From positions 186,001-250,000 of the forward strand of contig JALIZF010001783.1 in the NCBI GenBank assembly GCA_029948255.1: 64,000 bases of DNA, in the 5' to 3' direction. This document shows positions 1-10,041 of the stretch, one piece after another. The position numbers and the translations under genes were made by a program. Source of the DNA: Telmatactis stephensoni. Its lineage: Eukaryota > Cnidaria > Anthozoa > Actiniaria > Isophelliidae. Position 1 is the first letter of the stretch. Each line of letters opens with the position of its first letter. The notes below the pieces were generated by a model. It worked only from the letters and a program-made list of their open reading frames with translations, was not told where the DNA came from and made no database searches.

Positions 1-2
1 CG

Positions 3-1166
3 GCCAACAAGTACATGCTGGCTATAAGTAGTCCTGTGTTTGAAGCTATGTTTTACGGACAGCTGGCAGAGTCTAAATCAACTATTGAGCTACCAGACTG
101 CACTAAAGAAGGACTAGAAGAGATGCTTCGCTTTGTGCATTCAGATACGGTCTGCCTGACTGAAAAAGCATTTGTGGAAGTGCTGTACCTTGCTGATAAG
201 TACATGATGCCATTTCTCAAGGAAAAGTGCAAGGATTTTATCGGACCAGATAATGTGTTGATTGTTTTACCTATAGTTCAGAGAATGGAAGACAAAGATC
301 TCCAAAAACACTTATGGAACATTGTTGACAACAAAACCTATAAAACCTTATCATCTAAGTCATTTCTGAATGTATCAAGAGATTTGCTGTGTCAAATTCT
401 CGCCAGAGATAGTCTTAAAATCAATGAGTTGGATCTCTTCAATGCTGTTGTTCAGTGGGCTGAGGAGAGAATAAGAGAGCAGGGATTAGAAAGCAATGGT
501 AAAACTAAACGAGCTATTCTTGGAGAAGAGGTCATCAGACTCATTAGATTTCCTTTGATGAAGCAAAAGTATTTGGCTGAAGCTGTGCTCCCATGTAAGA
601 TCCTGAAGAAAGCTGAAATGATGGAGCTGTTTCAGAGCATAAGTGACATTTCTCCAGAAACACATATCTTCAGTAAAGAGAGAAGACATGTAGGATGTCA
701 TTTGATTCCAAGTATTCGATTTGGTGATTTTTACTTGGATTATGAGCATCATGATGAAATCATTGAGTTTTCAGTCAATAAAACTGTCCATCTTGCTGGT
801 GTACGAATGTTTGGTCTAGAAGGCTCAGAATATCTTATAGGTTTATCTGTTTACAAGAAAGATGAACAAATTTCATACACTGAATCCACATATCAATGTT
901 CAGATCATGAGAGTGGTCCTGAAGATATGTTTACCTGCTATGATGTTTATGATGTGAATCTTGATGCACCTCTCAAGCTTGACCCAGGTGTAGTGTATAC
1001 AATCCAAACAGATATTGGAGGACCTCAGTCACCTTATATTTGTGAGTCTCCAAAAGATGTTGTCACTGTTAATGATATAACAATAACTTACAAAACCTCA
1101 GGACTCAAAAATACTGCTAAAGCTGCTTTTGTTGCTACAGTCATTTTACAACATATACCTGGGTGA
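3..1166 (+). CDS. BTB-BACK-PHR protein, BTBD6/BTBD3-like, 5' end cut by window
   Basis: Probable substrate adaptor of cullin-3 ubiquitin ligases (family knowledge). The reading frame is open from base 3, upstream of the first ATG at 15, so the true start lies before the window and that ATG is internal. It encodes the end of a BTB/POZ domain (SSPVFEAMFYG, then ALADKY-type helix LYLADKYMMPFLKEKC), a BACK domain (about residues 75-190 from M15) and a C-terminal PHR domain (about 235-383; motifs SIRFGDFYLDY and VRMFGLEGSEY). The stop at 1164-1166 matches the usual end just after PHR. No intron interrupts 1.16 kb. The paralogue (BTBD1, 2, 3 or 6) cannot be decided without the N-terminus. The strand and frame are certain; the function is by family. 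Confidence 0.9.
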   Translation, partial: ANKYMLAISSPVFEAMFYGQLAESKSTIELPDCTKEGLEEMLRFVHSDTVCLTEKAFVEVLYLADKYMMPFLKEKCKDFIGPDNVLIVLPIVQRMEDKDLQKHLWNIVDNKTYKTLSSKSFLNVSRDLLCQILARDSLKINELDLFNAVVQWAEERIREQGLESNGKTKRAILGEEVIRLIRFPLMKQKYLAEAVLPCKILKKAEMMELFQSISDISPETHIFSKERRHVGCHLIPSIRFGDFYLDYEHHDEIIEFSVNKTVHLAGVRMFGLEGSEYLIGLSVYKKDEQISYTESTYQCSDHESGPEDMFTCYDVYDVNLDAPLKLDPGVVYTIQTDIGGPQSPYICESPKDVVTVNDITITYKTSGLKNTAKAAFVATVILQHIPG

Positions 1167-1640
1167 TCCAGCTGAATGTACCATCACATAGATCTAAATG
1201 AAGTCTGCACTTACAAAGAGACATGGAGGTGTTGTTCATGCAACAGCAAAAAATGTCAACTTCAACTGTAGTTCTTTACTGTATGTTAAGCAAAATTATT
1301 ATTTTCTTTTGCTTTTATATTTTTTATTCATACATTGATTGCCCTGGTTAATACAGATACCATCAGGACAAGACACAGTGTCCATAGTGTGGGTCACTTT
1401 ACATGACATTTTGAGTTGAAAAGTTGAATCATGTCACTGGTGGTTGTCGATTTTTACTAAGAAAACTCTAAACATGATCAGTTTACAAGTTTAAAATTAG
1501 GAAGCACAATGTAGTTATATTCAAAAAGTGATTTAACCATTTGCCTTATTCGGAGGAATAATAGTGTCCATATATAACTGGATAGACTTTGTATAAAAAC
1601 TGGCATATTTAGGCAGGAATCAATTGTTCGTATTATCCGG
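1167..1640. other. 3' flank of the BTB gene
   Basis: AT-rich sequence without a convincing ORF; it probably includes the 3' UTR. I see no clear AATAAA close to the stop. Confidence 0.4.
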
Positions 1641-2440
1641 TATCTATATTAAACATGTATACTTTATAGGCATGCATTTGTATAAGTTTTGGCTGGGACA
1701 GAATAATTTAACATGTAATAATGTCCGTAATAATGGGTTGTCTGTGCTGACTGGGTGACTGTATGGAGTAAGGTTCTTAGTTCTTGGGAGTGGTCCAACA
1801 ACATCTAGATGAACTCTTTGCATTGGGTAGTTTGATCCCATGAGTTGTAGGTTGTAGGGGTGCGCAGCCTTGACGACCAAGTCTACATTTGGCACATACT
1901 AAACAAGCATTACAATACTCTCGTACCTTGGTAGAAAGACCAGGTCTTCAAAAGCGTTCTTTCATGTTGTGAAGTGTTTTCCGCTGACCTAGATGTCCTC
2001 CTACCACACCAGAATGAAGCTCATGCAGGATTGGTTCCACTAAACTTCTGGGTAACAAAATTTTGTCACCACGCCCAGTACCCTGTTTTTATAATGTGAC
2101 CGTCTTTAATGTGAAGCATTTCCATCTCTGCCCATATGGCTCCAGTCACAGCACTGAGCTTCAGCAGTTCTCTTCTACTTGATTTGCCCTGGTTGGCCTC
2201 AAGGGATCCTAGCACTGGCCTAACGTCTGGTTCCTTGTGCTGAGCATCAGCAATTGTATTGTAATTCCAGGTATAGCCAGTTGGAATAGGCTGCTCTAGC
2301 TGGCTTTGGTGGGTTCTTCTGTCTTTGCTGGTTGAACTTGTACTGCGTTGAAAGAACACAGAGGAAGGAGAATTCCCATGACGTCGGCTGCCTCTGCAAC
2401 AATTTCATTCCGTGCTGTGTTATGAGGCAAATCATCATTT
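1640..2440 (-). pseudogene. Ty3/gypsy-type retroelement pol fragment (RNase H/integrase linker, zinc-binding domain, start of integrase core)
   Basis: Read on the minus strand from 2440 downwards, the frames give in order: a linker with the pattern ILxxSAVTGxxWxEMExLHxxDG (about 2240-2066); an integrase zinc-binding HHCC region (ELHSGVVGGHLGQRKTLHN, about 2030-1950, then CNACLVCAKC near 1890); and the start of an integrase core (RVHLDVVGPLPRT, about 1820-1785). The pieces lie in different frames and are broken by stops. It is therefore an old, frameshifted fragment of a chromovirus/gypsy-like LTR element. No LTRs are visible. Confidence 0.75.
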
Positions 2441-3215
2441 GTTCGGTTCATATTTGTTCCCTCGTGAATACAATTTCATTACGCGCTCTTCCTGAAGAAA
2501 ACAACTGATACAATTTCTAATTGTTCTGTCAAGAATAGAGTTTCATTGCGCGCTCTGTCCTGAAGCAAATGAGAATTTTTCAGTTTGTTATTTTCCCTTC
2601 ATGAATACAATTTCATTACGCGCTCTGCTGTTAAGCAAATGATAATTTATTCAGTTTGTAATTGTTCCATCATGAATACAATTTCATTACGCGCTCTTTC
2701 CTGAAACAAATGATAATTTGTTTAGTTTGTTATTGTTCTGTTATGGAGAAACCTCACTACGCTCTCTGTTCTGAAGCAAATGATAAATGATTAAGTTTGA
2801 AATTGTTCTGTCGTTAATGCAATTTAATTACGCGCTCTGTTCTAAAGCAAATGATAATTTATTCAGTTTGCAATTGTTCCGTCATGAATACAATTTCATT
2901 ACGCGCTCTTTTTTGAAGCAAATGAGAATTTATTGAGTTTGTGATTGTTACGTCATGAATAGAATTCCATTACGCGCTCTGTTCTCAAGCAAATGATAAT
3001 TTATTCAGTTTGTAATTTTCCGTCATGAATACAATTTAATTACGCTCTCTGTTCTAAAGTAAATAATGATTTATTCAGTTTGAAATTGTTCTGTCGTTAA
3101 TGCAATTTAATTACGCGCTCTGTTCTAAAGCAAATGATAATTTATTCAGTTTGTAATTGTTTCGTCATAAATACAATTTCCTAGGTTACGCGCTCTGTTC
3201 TGAGATTCAGTTTAT
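2395..3215. repeat. ~70-bp satellite array, about 12 diverged copies
   Basis: A unit of about 70 bp recurs, each copy carrying the core caatttcattacgcgctctg followed by aagcaaatgataatttattcagtttg and aattgttc. Copies start near 2398, 2470, 2530, 2609, 2680, 2750, 2820, 2890, 2965, 3030, 3100 and 3175. They differ by several substitutions each, so the array is not recent. Confidence 0.85.
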
Positions 3216-3615
3216 AATCTAACCATCATGAACGCAGTTAATTTAATTTTGGGCGTCTTTGTGTTTGGTTTGTTTGTTTGTTTGTTTGTTTCAAAATAAA
3301 ATGATTGGAAACGTTTTTTAAAACTTTAAAACAATTTGCAGACAACCTTGGGCCAATAACGGCTATTATTATATGACTTCGTAATTTCCTGAAATCTGAT
3401 TGGTCGACGCACGGTCCGTCGAAATGCGTATTCGGACCACGGTCCGTCTTTTTGCGTATTCAGGACCGCTGTCCCGGATGTTTTGATTTTACCGGCGCGA
3501 AATTCAGATTTATTTGTGACATACATTTGCATTTTACATGCAAACACCGAAACTTTTGATTTTTTTTCTTCTAAAAAACAAAGAGTTTTCTGCTGTAAAG
3601 ATTTAATGACCGAAA

Positions 3616-4010
3616 ATGGAGGACGATGAGCATTCTGCAGGCGAATTCTACTATCCTGACGAGAATGGCGAGGAAAAAGACGAAAAACCTGACAGTCAAC
3701 AAGAAATTGAAGCCTTTTTGGCAAAGCAAAAAGCACAAAATACCGTGAAAAAGACGAGTTCAGACTTAAATATTCTCCAAAAATACCTCGACAGCATCAA
3801 TGAAGGTGAAAAGAAAATACATTGCCTACCTGCACCGTCACTTAACCATATCATCTTTTGTGCAAATTCTTCATGAACGTCAAGAAGCAAGACGGGAGCG
3901 ACTACGAACCCAACACTCTAAGCAGCTACCAAAGAAGCATTCAGAGGTTTTTGGAGGAGAACAACTATCCAGGGAATATTTTCAAGGACCAATTAAGAGT
4001 TTGAAAAGTC
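3616..4010 (+). pseudogene. 5' fragment of a Crypton-like (DUF3504-type) protein, frameshifted
   Basis: The ATG at 3616 opens an 86-codon frame with an acidic N-terminus and then the pattern NTVKKTSSDLNILQKYLDSI (about residues 43-62). This resembles the N-terminal part of the tyrosine-recombinase-derived Crypton/DUF3504 domain, known from ZMYM-, QRICH1- and KCTD1-like proteins in animals. Near 3850 the similarity shifts by one base and continues in another frame (VKKQDGSDYEPNTLSSYQRS, about 3892-3950), then stops near 4000. The catalytic R-H-R-Y region is absent. It is best read as a decayed 5' end of a Crypton-related element or gene. The assignment rests on pattern memory and needs a profile search. 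Confidence 0.55.
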
Positions 4011-4144
4011 AAGAAAAGTTCTTGCTTCTTGTTTTCCCTATCATATGGCGGGAAAACAGCGCGCGTGGACCGGAAACAAAATCCCAAAATACCGGAAATA
4101 GGAAAAAAAGCTAAAATTAAAAGTCATATAATAAACGAATTATT

Positions 4145-4275
4145 AATCTCGTTTGCTCGGTCTGTACGGGAAAATATCAGACCTCGGTCTTTTTTGTACG
4201 GACCTCGCTGCGCTCGGTCCGTACTGTCAAGACCTCGGTCTGATATTTGCCCGTACAGACCTCGCGCTCGGTTAA
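4145..4275. repeat. Nested palindrome (foldback)
   Basis: The outer arms tgtacgggaaaatatcagacctcggtc and gacctcggtctgatatttgcccgtaca face each other. Inside them gtacggacctcgctgcgctcggtccgtac forms a second hairpin. This is typical of MITE or foldback ends. Confidence 0.7.
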
Positions 4276-4277
4276 TA

Positions 4278-4640
4278 ATCTCTTATTATTATCCAACTGT
4301 ACTCAGCAGAGTACAAATAACGCCCAAAACGAGTACAAATATCTCGCGATATTTGTATTGTAGGAAACCAGTTTTACAAGTTGTCGAAATACGCGCCATC
4401 ACCACTTCGTACGCAGTGAAAAAAACCGCGCGCGCGCAGAAAACTAGTTTGACTTGTTGTCACTTTTCAGCCAATCAGAGACCGCACAGCTCGCGCCACA
4501 CGCCAAAGTCACGGCAGACTGTCACGTTTTCACAATGTTATTTCAAAAGAACTTTCTCGTCCTAAAATGCGTTTTAAAAAGGCGTTTTTTCGCGTTTCTT
4601 CTTTTTCAGTGTAGACAGTTGGATAATAAATAACTTATTA
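4278..4640. mobile_element. Possible MITE with ~20-bp terminal inverted repeats
   Basis: ttattattatccaactgt near 4280 is mirrored by acagttggataataaataa near 4612. A second inverted pair, ttattagacggtttgaagtgtag (near 4638) and ctacacatcaaaccgtccaataag (near 4750), follows immediately. Two adjacent or nested small elements are likely. Confidence 0.5.
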
Positions 4641-4968
4641 GACGGTTTGAAGTGTAGATTGGCTGGATATTTTACTCGTTCACTTGTATTTTGACTCGCC
4701 CTACGGGCTCGACAAAATACTGCATGACTCGTAAAATATGCAGCCATACTACACATCAAACCGTCCAATAAGATATATATATCTATAGCCACTCGACCTG
4801 CAGGCTCGAGCTCGTGTCAATATATAAATTAAACAATCAATGGAAAAAGTAAAACAAAACTCCCGTGATTCTTGTTTCAGTTTATTATTTCATTGAGCTG
4901 AGGACTAATAATCTTCCCGTTGTTTTAATGTATTCTTACTATTAAATATCTTCATGCCATGTTTAATT

Positions 4969-5139
4969 TGTGGCCCTCTTTCTTTCTTTTTCTTTTTCTT
5001 TTTCTTTTTCTTTTTCTTTTCTTTTCTTTTCTTTTCTTTTCTTTTCTTTTCTTTTCTTTTCTTTTCTTTTCTTTTCTTTTCTTTTCTTTTCTCTTTCTTT
5101 CTTTCTTTCTTTCTTTCTTTTCTTTCTTTCTTTCTTTTT

Positions 5140-5172
<33 letters not shown>

Positions 5173-5412
5173 TTTTCTTTCTTTCTTTTTCTTCTTTCTT
5201 TCTTTCTTTCTTTCTTCTTTCTTTCTTTCTTTCTTTCTTCTTTTCTTTCTTTTTTTCTTTCTTTTCTTTCTTTCTTTCTTTTCTTTCTTTTCTTTCTTTC
5301 TTTCTTTTCTTTCTTTCTTTCTTTCTTTCTTTCTTTTCTTCTTTTTTTCTCTTTCTTTTCTTTCTCTTTCTTTCTTTTTCTTTCTTTTCTTTCTTTCTTT
5401 TCTTTTTTTTCC
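4969..5412. repeat. Pyrimidine microsatellite (CTTTT)n/(CTTT)n
   Basis: About 440 bp of pure polypyrimidine on the plus strand. The long open frames here are artefacts of the repeat. Confidence 0.97.
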
Positions 5413-5516
5413 GGGGATGGAGATGTCGATAAAATCCTGAGAAATCACTGCACAGCGCAGTTCAGCATTTTGATCCGCCATAGACCGTTAGTAGGTTTAT
5501 ATTAAAGATAGATATA

Positions 5517-5899
5517 CAGTGGGACCCGCTTTATACGGACACCAAAGGGACATGGAAAAGTGTCCGTATTATCTGGGTGTCCGTACAAAGCGAGCAAATA
5601 TACACCTATTTCAAAAAATGTTGTCGGGCGAGAAGCTTCAAGCCTACGCAACTAGACCGCAAAGGTGTATGGGTAGTTGAAAAAAATTACTCTCTTTTTG
5701 GCATTGGTCTTTATTTTAGTAATTCCTACTCATACTCCATTTCGGGTGAGTCGCGTAGACTTGATGCTACTTGCCGACAACGTTAATTGAAATAGGTGTA
5801 TAAGAAAATGAAAGAGGTCGGGACCTATACAAAACTGTCCGCAATAAGCGGGTCAATCCTTATTAAGCGGCCAGATGTCCATAAAGCGGAGTTCCGCTG
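5517..5899. mobile_element. Tc1/mariner-superfamily (pogo/Tigger-like) MITE with TA duplication
   Basis: The ends CAGTGGGACCCGCTTTATACGGAC and the complement of ATAAAGCGGAGTTCCGCTG are inverted repeats of about 25 bp. They are flanked by TA on both sides (5515-5516 and 5900-5901). There is no transposase ORF. The element is interrupted at 5601-5800 by another MITE. Confidence 0.75.
5601..5800. mobile_element. MITE nested inside the TA-flanked MITE (TACACCTATTTC family)
   Basis: It begins tacacctatttcaaaaaatgttgtc and ends gacaacgttaattgaaataggtgta, an inverted pair. The same termini bound the 41328-41567 element, which defines a family within this window. Confidence 0.75.
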
Positions 5900-5901
5900 T
5901 A

Positions 5902-6454
5902 GTTCTGTACCCTAAGGAGTTAAGCTGCATGGTCAGGCATCAATCCATGTATAACGTTTAGGGCTTTGCAATATGATTTTCTCTGCGGAGGCGATGGGCG
6001 TAATGAAAGTCACTGATAGACAATTTAGAGAGATGAGAGTGAAGCTCTTTGTTTCTTTAAAGTATCAAAAAGTGAAGACGTAAAACATATGTAGCATAGC
6101 AAAGCAATATTGCAAGCCGACAAAAAACAATGAATGGTTCAAATTATAGTATATGGAAGCATGACGATAATAGCTCACCGGCTTTCGATATATTGAATGA
6201 GTGCTAGCGAATGGAGCCAAGGCCTAGGGGGGAAAATGTCAATTACTTATTTCTCTATTAGACCAAAGTCTCGTTTTGAACTGTATTGTGCGTGATCACC
6301 CACCGATATATCAGAAGTTGTCTATTAAGATTTCAAATGCAGAATTTATCGCACGCTAAAAAACATATATTAAAAGAGATTTCTTCTGCCGAAGAAAAAT
6401 GTCTCCATGCAATGTCTCCGAGACGTTTTACCACAAACAACTAAAGATAAGATC
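5902..6454. other. No gene seen
   Basis: AT-rich intergenic sequence between the MITE and the 3' end of the minus-strand GPCR. It probably includes the GPCR 3' UTR. Confidence 0.4.
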
Positions 6455-7450
6455 TCACTTAACCTCTAGTACACCCACGCTGTCAAGTTTTTCGCTTGAC
6501 TTGCTTGTTTTTCTGATAGTCATTTTGATCGCAACATGCCTTGTATTAGTGAATCCACAGGTCGAATCAAGTGATAGGTTCTCCGACTGTTGTCGAAGTG
6601 GACAGGTGCAGCAGAGATTCTTTAAGTGGTTCCTGAAGTCGGAACTGTGTAGGGAGTAGACTACAGGATTAATGGCAGTGTTCAGATGGATTAATATGTG
6701 GCTGATGGTCTCAAGGGCATTTGGAACGTCCACGTCGAAGAGAACGAAAATTTGAACAATACAGACAGTCAGCCAAGAAGTCACAAAGATACTGGATACC
6801 ACTACTAACATTTGGGCTAGCCTGCGACGAGATCTAATGCGAGCGACGTTTGTTAAATTTACGGCCTGTGGAGAATACCAAAGACTGTAAATAATCCGAC
6901 TGTAGCAATATAGAATAATGCAGCTTGGAAGGAAAAGAAATACAATGGCAATGATGAAATAATAAAGGCGATGTGATGGTGTAAATCCCTTTAGAATTTC
7001 ACAGTTTTTCTCAGTTTTCTTGTATTTCCATGTAATAAACAAAACTGGGAACATAAAAGCGAGCACCGCAATCCACAGAACTAACAAATGTAATGAGGCT
7101 CTTCTTTTTCTTTTAAATTTAAAGGGTTTGACAACAGCGTAGAATCGTTCAACTGCAATTACAGTCAGTGTTCCAATAGAAACCCCACAAGTAATATGAA
7201 TGGTAAAATTAGAACTCTTGCAGAACAAAGGCCAATCAAATTGCTTATCTGCTACGTCTACGATCATTCCAAAGGCCTGTAGAAGACTGTAGCACAAATC
7301 GGCGATAGCGAGATTCACAAGAAGGTAGTTTGTGAACGTTCTCATAGATGGGTTTGAGAACACGATGACACAGACCAAAATGTTTCCAAGAATGCTGAAT
7401 GGCGATATCAGAATGGACGTCCAAAAGTATACTGACGACATAACGGCCAC
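6455..7450 (-). CDS. Rhodopsin-family (class A) G protein-coupled receptor, single exon
   Basis: 331 residues, intronless, seven transmembrane helices. Landmarks: GN at 22-23 (TM1); NLAIADL at 46-52 (TM2, sodium-site Asp51); Cys77 and Cys150 as the expected TM3-ECL2 disulfide; ERF at 101-103 in place of DRY; a basic third loop RIRSRRR at 204-210; FVTSW around 222-226 (TM6 Trp kept, the usual Cys and Pro replaced); NPVVY at 261-265 (TM7); and CCTC at 280-283 as a likely palmitoylation site. The N-terminus is very short with no signal peptide, as in many peptide and amine receptors. Intronless lineage-expanded receptors of this type are common in cnidarians. The ligand is unknown; the NPxxY and overall pattern fit neuropeptide-like receptors, but TM3 has no amine-binding Asp at the expected position. 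The ATG at 7450 is the first in frame before TM1. Confidence 0.9.
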   Translation of the reverse strand: MAVMSSVYFWTSILISPFSILGNILVCVIVFSNPSMRTFTNYLLVNLAIADLCYSLLQAFGMIVDVADKQFDWPLFCKSSNFTIHITCGVSIGTLTVIAVERFYAVVKPFKFKRKRRASLHLLVLWIAVLAFMFPVLFITWKYKKTEKNCEILKGFTPSHRLYYFIIAIVFLFLPSCIILYCYSRIIYSLWYSPQAVNLTNVARIRSRRRLAQMLVVVSSIFVTSWLTVCIVQIFVLFDVDVPNALETISHILIHLNTAINPVVYSLHSSDFRNHLKNLCCTCPLRQQSENLSLDSTCGFTNTRHVAIKMTIRKTSKSSEKLDSVGVLEVK

Positions 7451-8025
7451 TGTACTTCAGAGCAAAATCTAATAAACGTCTATATAGTCTTATATAGTCT
7501 ATTGACTATATATAGGAAAATCTCTGTTGTTCAGTTTTGCTCTAACAGCTGCATTTGGAAATGAACTTCAACTGTTAATTGACAGAACTGAAAACCATTT
7601 ACGCTGAGCAGACAGTAAGTCACTTAATGTTTGGCAGCGAAAAAAAGAAAAATCATCAACATGAATATTTATCACTTTTATCTTCATAAAAACAGACGTC
7701 AATTACCGATCTGCTCATGACCAACTTGATGTGTCCGGCTTTTTTCGATTATTTGATCCCGTAAACGTTTCTAGCCGCAAGCAATGTGCTCTTTCTTCAC
7801 AAAATATGTCAGATTTGAAACAGTTTTATGTCAAATTCAAAGACATTTATTTGCCCACGACCAATCGTGCGATCACCCATGAAAGAAATTGAATCCTGCT
7901 AAGACAGATGAGGGATAAACACTTTCGTATTCAATTTTACAGGCCCCTTTGTATTTCCGGAAAATCCTCAGTGCGTCAATACAACGACTAATAACAGTTT
8001 GTAGGTTTCTTACAGTCCTTGTTCA
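7451..8025. other. 5' flank of the GPCR, no gene seen
   Basis: Presumably contains the GPCR promoter on the minus strand. A short direct repeat, tatatagtctat, lies near 7480-7510. I can support no specific sites. Confidence 0.35.
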
Positions 8026-8026
8026 T

Positions 8027-8155
8027 TCTTCTCTTCTCTTCTCTTCTCTTCTCTTCTCTTCTCTTCTCTTCTCTTCTCTTCTCTTCTCTTCTCTTCTCTT
8101 CTCTTCTCTTCTCTTCTCTTCTCTTCTCTTCTCTTCTCTTCTCTTCTCTTCTCTT
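8027..8155. repeat. (TCTTC)n pentanucleotide microsatellite
   Basis: About 25 near-perfect copies of tcttc. Reading frames through it on either strand are spurious. Confidence 0.97.
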
Positions 8156-8840
8156 GTAACTCAGTATGGATATTCTATGCAGCCGTGCACCTGCCATATA
8201 TCATCACATCTAAGTCATTCACAAGATTTAAATAATTAATATTGTTTATAGGTACGCAGATTCGTGGTGAAAGCACTTTGCAGGGGTAGGGGATTGATTA
8301 ATTCAAAGTAGCTTATATAACAATTTAATTTTAATTTCAATTTCTCCCAGCCCTCAAATTAATCAACCACAAACTGAAAGGGGGAAAATACCAAACAGTC
8401 TTATCAAGTCTGTAATATGTTTCAGAGATCCCTTTTAAATAATTTATATACTGTATGTGATTTGATATATAAAACTTTTTACTCTTGTTTGACATAAACT
8501 TCCGATTTTGATTGCGATACAACACGAGGTTTCAGCGTCGACTGTTGAATTCTTGGCCGTTGCTTAGATAAGAGAACAGCTTTATTAGTATCGCGCTTTT
8601 CTTTGTAGTCGTAGGTTACAGCTCATATTGTTATTAGTTGTCCAAAAGTCCACTTATGATTTTGAGCATTTTATCAAATAACTCAAAAATCAATATGTCC
8701 TTTGAATATAAATCGTGATTCAAGGGAAATCTTTCCGCTTTATTTTTGATATACAGTGCCCTCGGTTAATGATATATAGGTGGGCTGTCCCTGATAGCTG
8801 AGGCTACTCTTTTGTCTTTAGTGTCCCCAGGAGAAATGAA

Positions 8841-9248
8841 GCCCGGTTGGGGTGGGGGGGGGGGGGGGGGACGCCATTGTAAAAGGATCGGGTATGCTCG
8901 TCGGAAATTTTCAAAAATAACCCTAAAAGATACCGGAAGTCTTTTTAAAAGGGCGTGGCCGGACGAATTTTTAGCCCCTAAGAGATACCAGCGATAACAA
9001 GCTAATGAACATTATTATTATGAACACAAAATTGGATGGTCGACATGCTTTTGTTGGGCAAATTTCTTCCATTTGAGAACAAGATATTAAGCGATTTGCT
9101 CTTTGACACCCTAAAGAGACCATGAAATGCTAAAACTCTAAACTTCAATTTTAACATCCTATAAGATACCAAACCGCTGATTTTTACCCCTAAGAGATAC
9201 GACGAGCATACCCGATCCTTTTACAATATAGAGTCCCCCCCCCCCGGG
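8841..9248. mobile_element. Foldback element capped by G and C homopolymers
   Basis: The left arm has a G run (about 8850-8870) followed by ccattgtaaaaggatcgggtatgctcgtcg. The right arm mirrors it (cgacgagcatacccgatccttttacaat, 9200-9227) and ends in a C run (9234-9245). The inside carries repeated ctaaaagatacc/ctaagagatacc motifs. No coding sequence. Confidence 0.7.
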
Positions 9249-9460
9249 AAATAAAGCAAAATTAAAAAGCTGTTCCAGCTAGCTACCAGGGACAAGTCAC
9301 CTAGGACAATAAGCCTTTACGCTTATGGCGTTTCATAACTACTCTTCCAGAATCCTTTTCAGTAGATGCTCTTGTTCTACCAATTTTCTCTATTGGCTTC
9401 AGTGGTATTGTCAAAGCAGTTTTAATATGAATATCAAAGGAAATTTCGAGATGCATTGCG

Positions 9461-9516
9461 CAACCTCGTTCTCAGGGCCCTCTCACCGAAGGAAAAAGAC
9501 CCTGGGAACGAGGTTG
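9461..9516. repeat. Hairpin caacctcgttctcagggcc / cctgggaacgaggttg
   Basis: Short inverted repeat with about 16-bp arms, probably the remnant of a small dispersed element. The surrounding 9250-9950 shows no gene. Confidence 0.6.
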
Positions 9517-10041
9517 ATGTATTGGGGTAGTTCAGGTATGACACGTCATAAGGGCAAAGGCGTGTATGCGAGGCGGTGAAATGAAATTGCATAATTTTGC
9601 ATAATTAATGTAATGTCTCATTATTATTTGCTTCGTAACCATGACAACGTACGTTTTCAAATTTGTCCAGATTGGTGTTCACGTGACCATATGCATAGTG
9701 TTAGCGAGATGTATGGTCACCGTTTGACTCTCGTCTTTGTGCAATTATCGCACCCGTGTTTGAGTACTATCTTGTTTGTGAAGCTCGCTGTCGCTCTGGG
9801 TAAACACCTATAATAGGACGCAGCACTGATGGAGGGGTAGAGAGCGCATTGTCGGCCCTTCCATTATCAATGACATTCGGTGAAGTGAATGGGGTACGAG
9901 TAATTTGATACAATCCTTCGCCCTTATTTCATCGCCGCCAGACTCATGCCTCAAACCTTAAAACAAGGAATATCTAAAAGAGCAATATTCGAGACTAAAT
10001 CATGTAAATATGTTTTATTTGCATTTGTAGATAGCTGTATA

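Noticed and set aside
486..752. Minus-strand 88-codon ORF inside the BTB gene
   Set aside because: Antisense shadow of the BACK/PHR coding sequence.
2395..3215. CRISPR-like array
   Set aside because: The ~70-bp unit repeats throughout with no unique spacers, and the genome is eukaryotic.
4954..5505. Long ORFs on both strands through the pyrimidine tract (Phe/Ser/Leu or Lys/Glu/Arg rich)
   Set aside because: They are pure products of the microsatellite, open in several frames on both strands.
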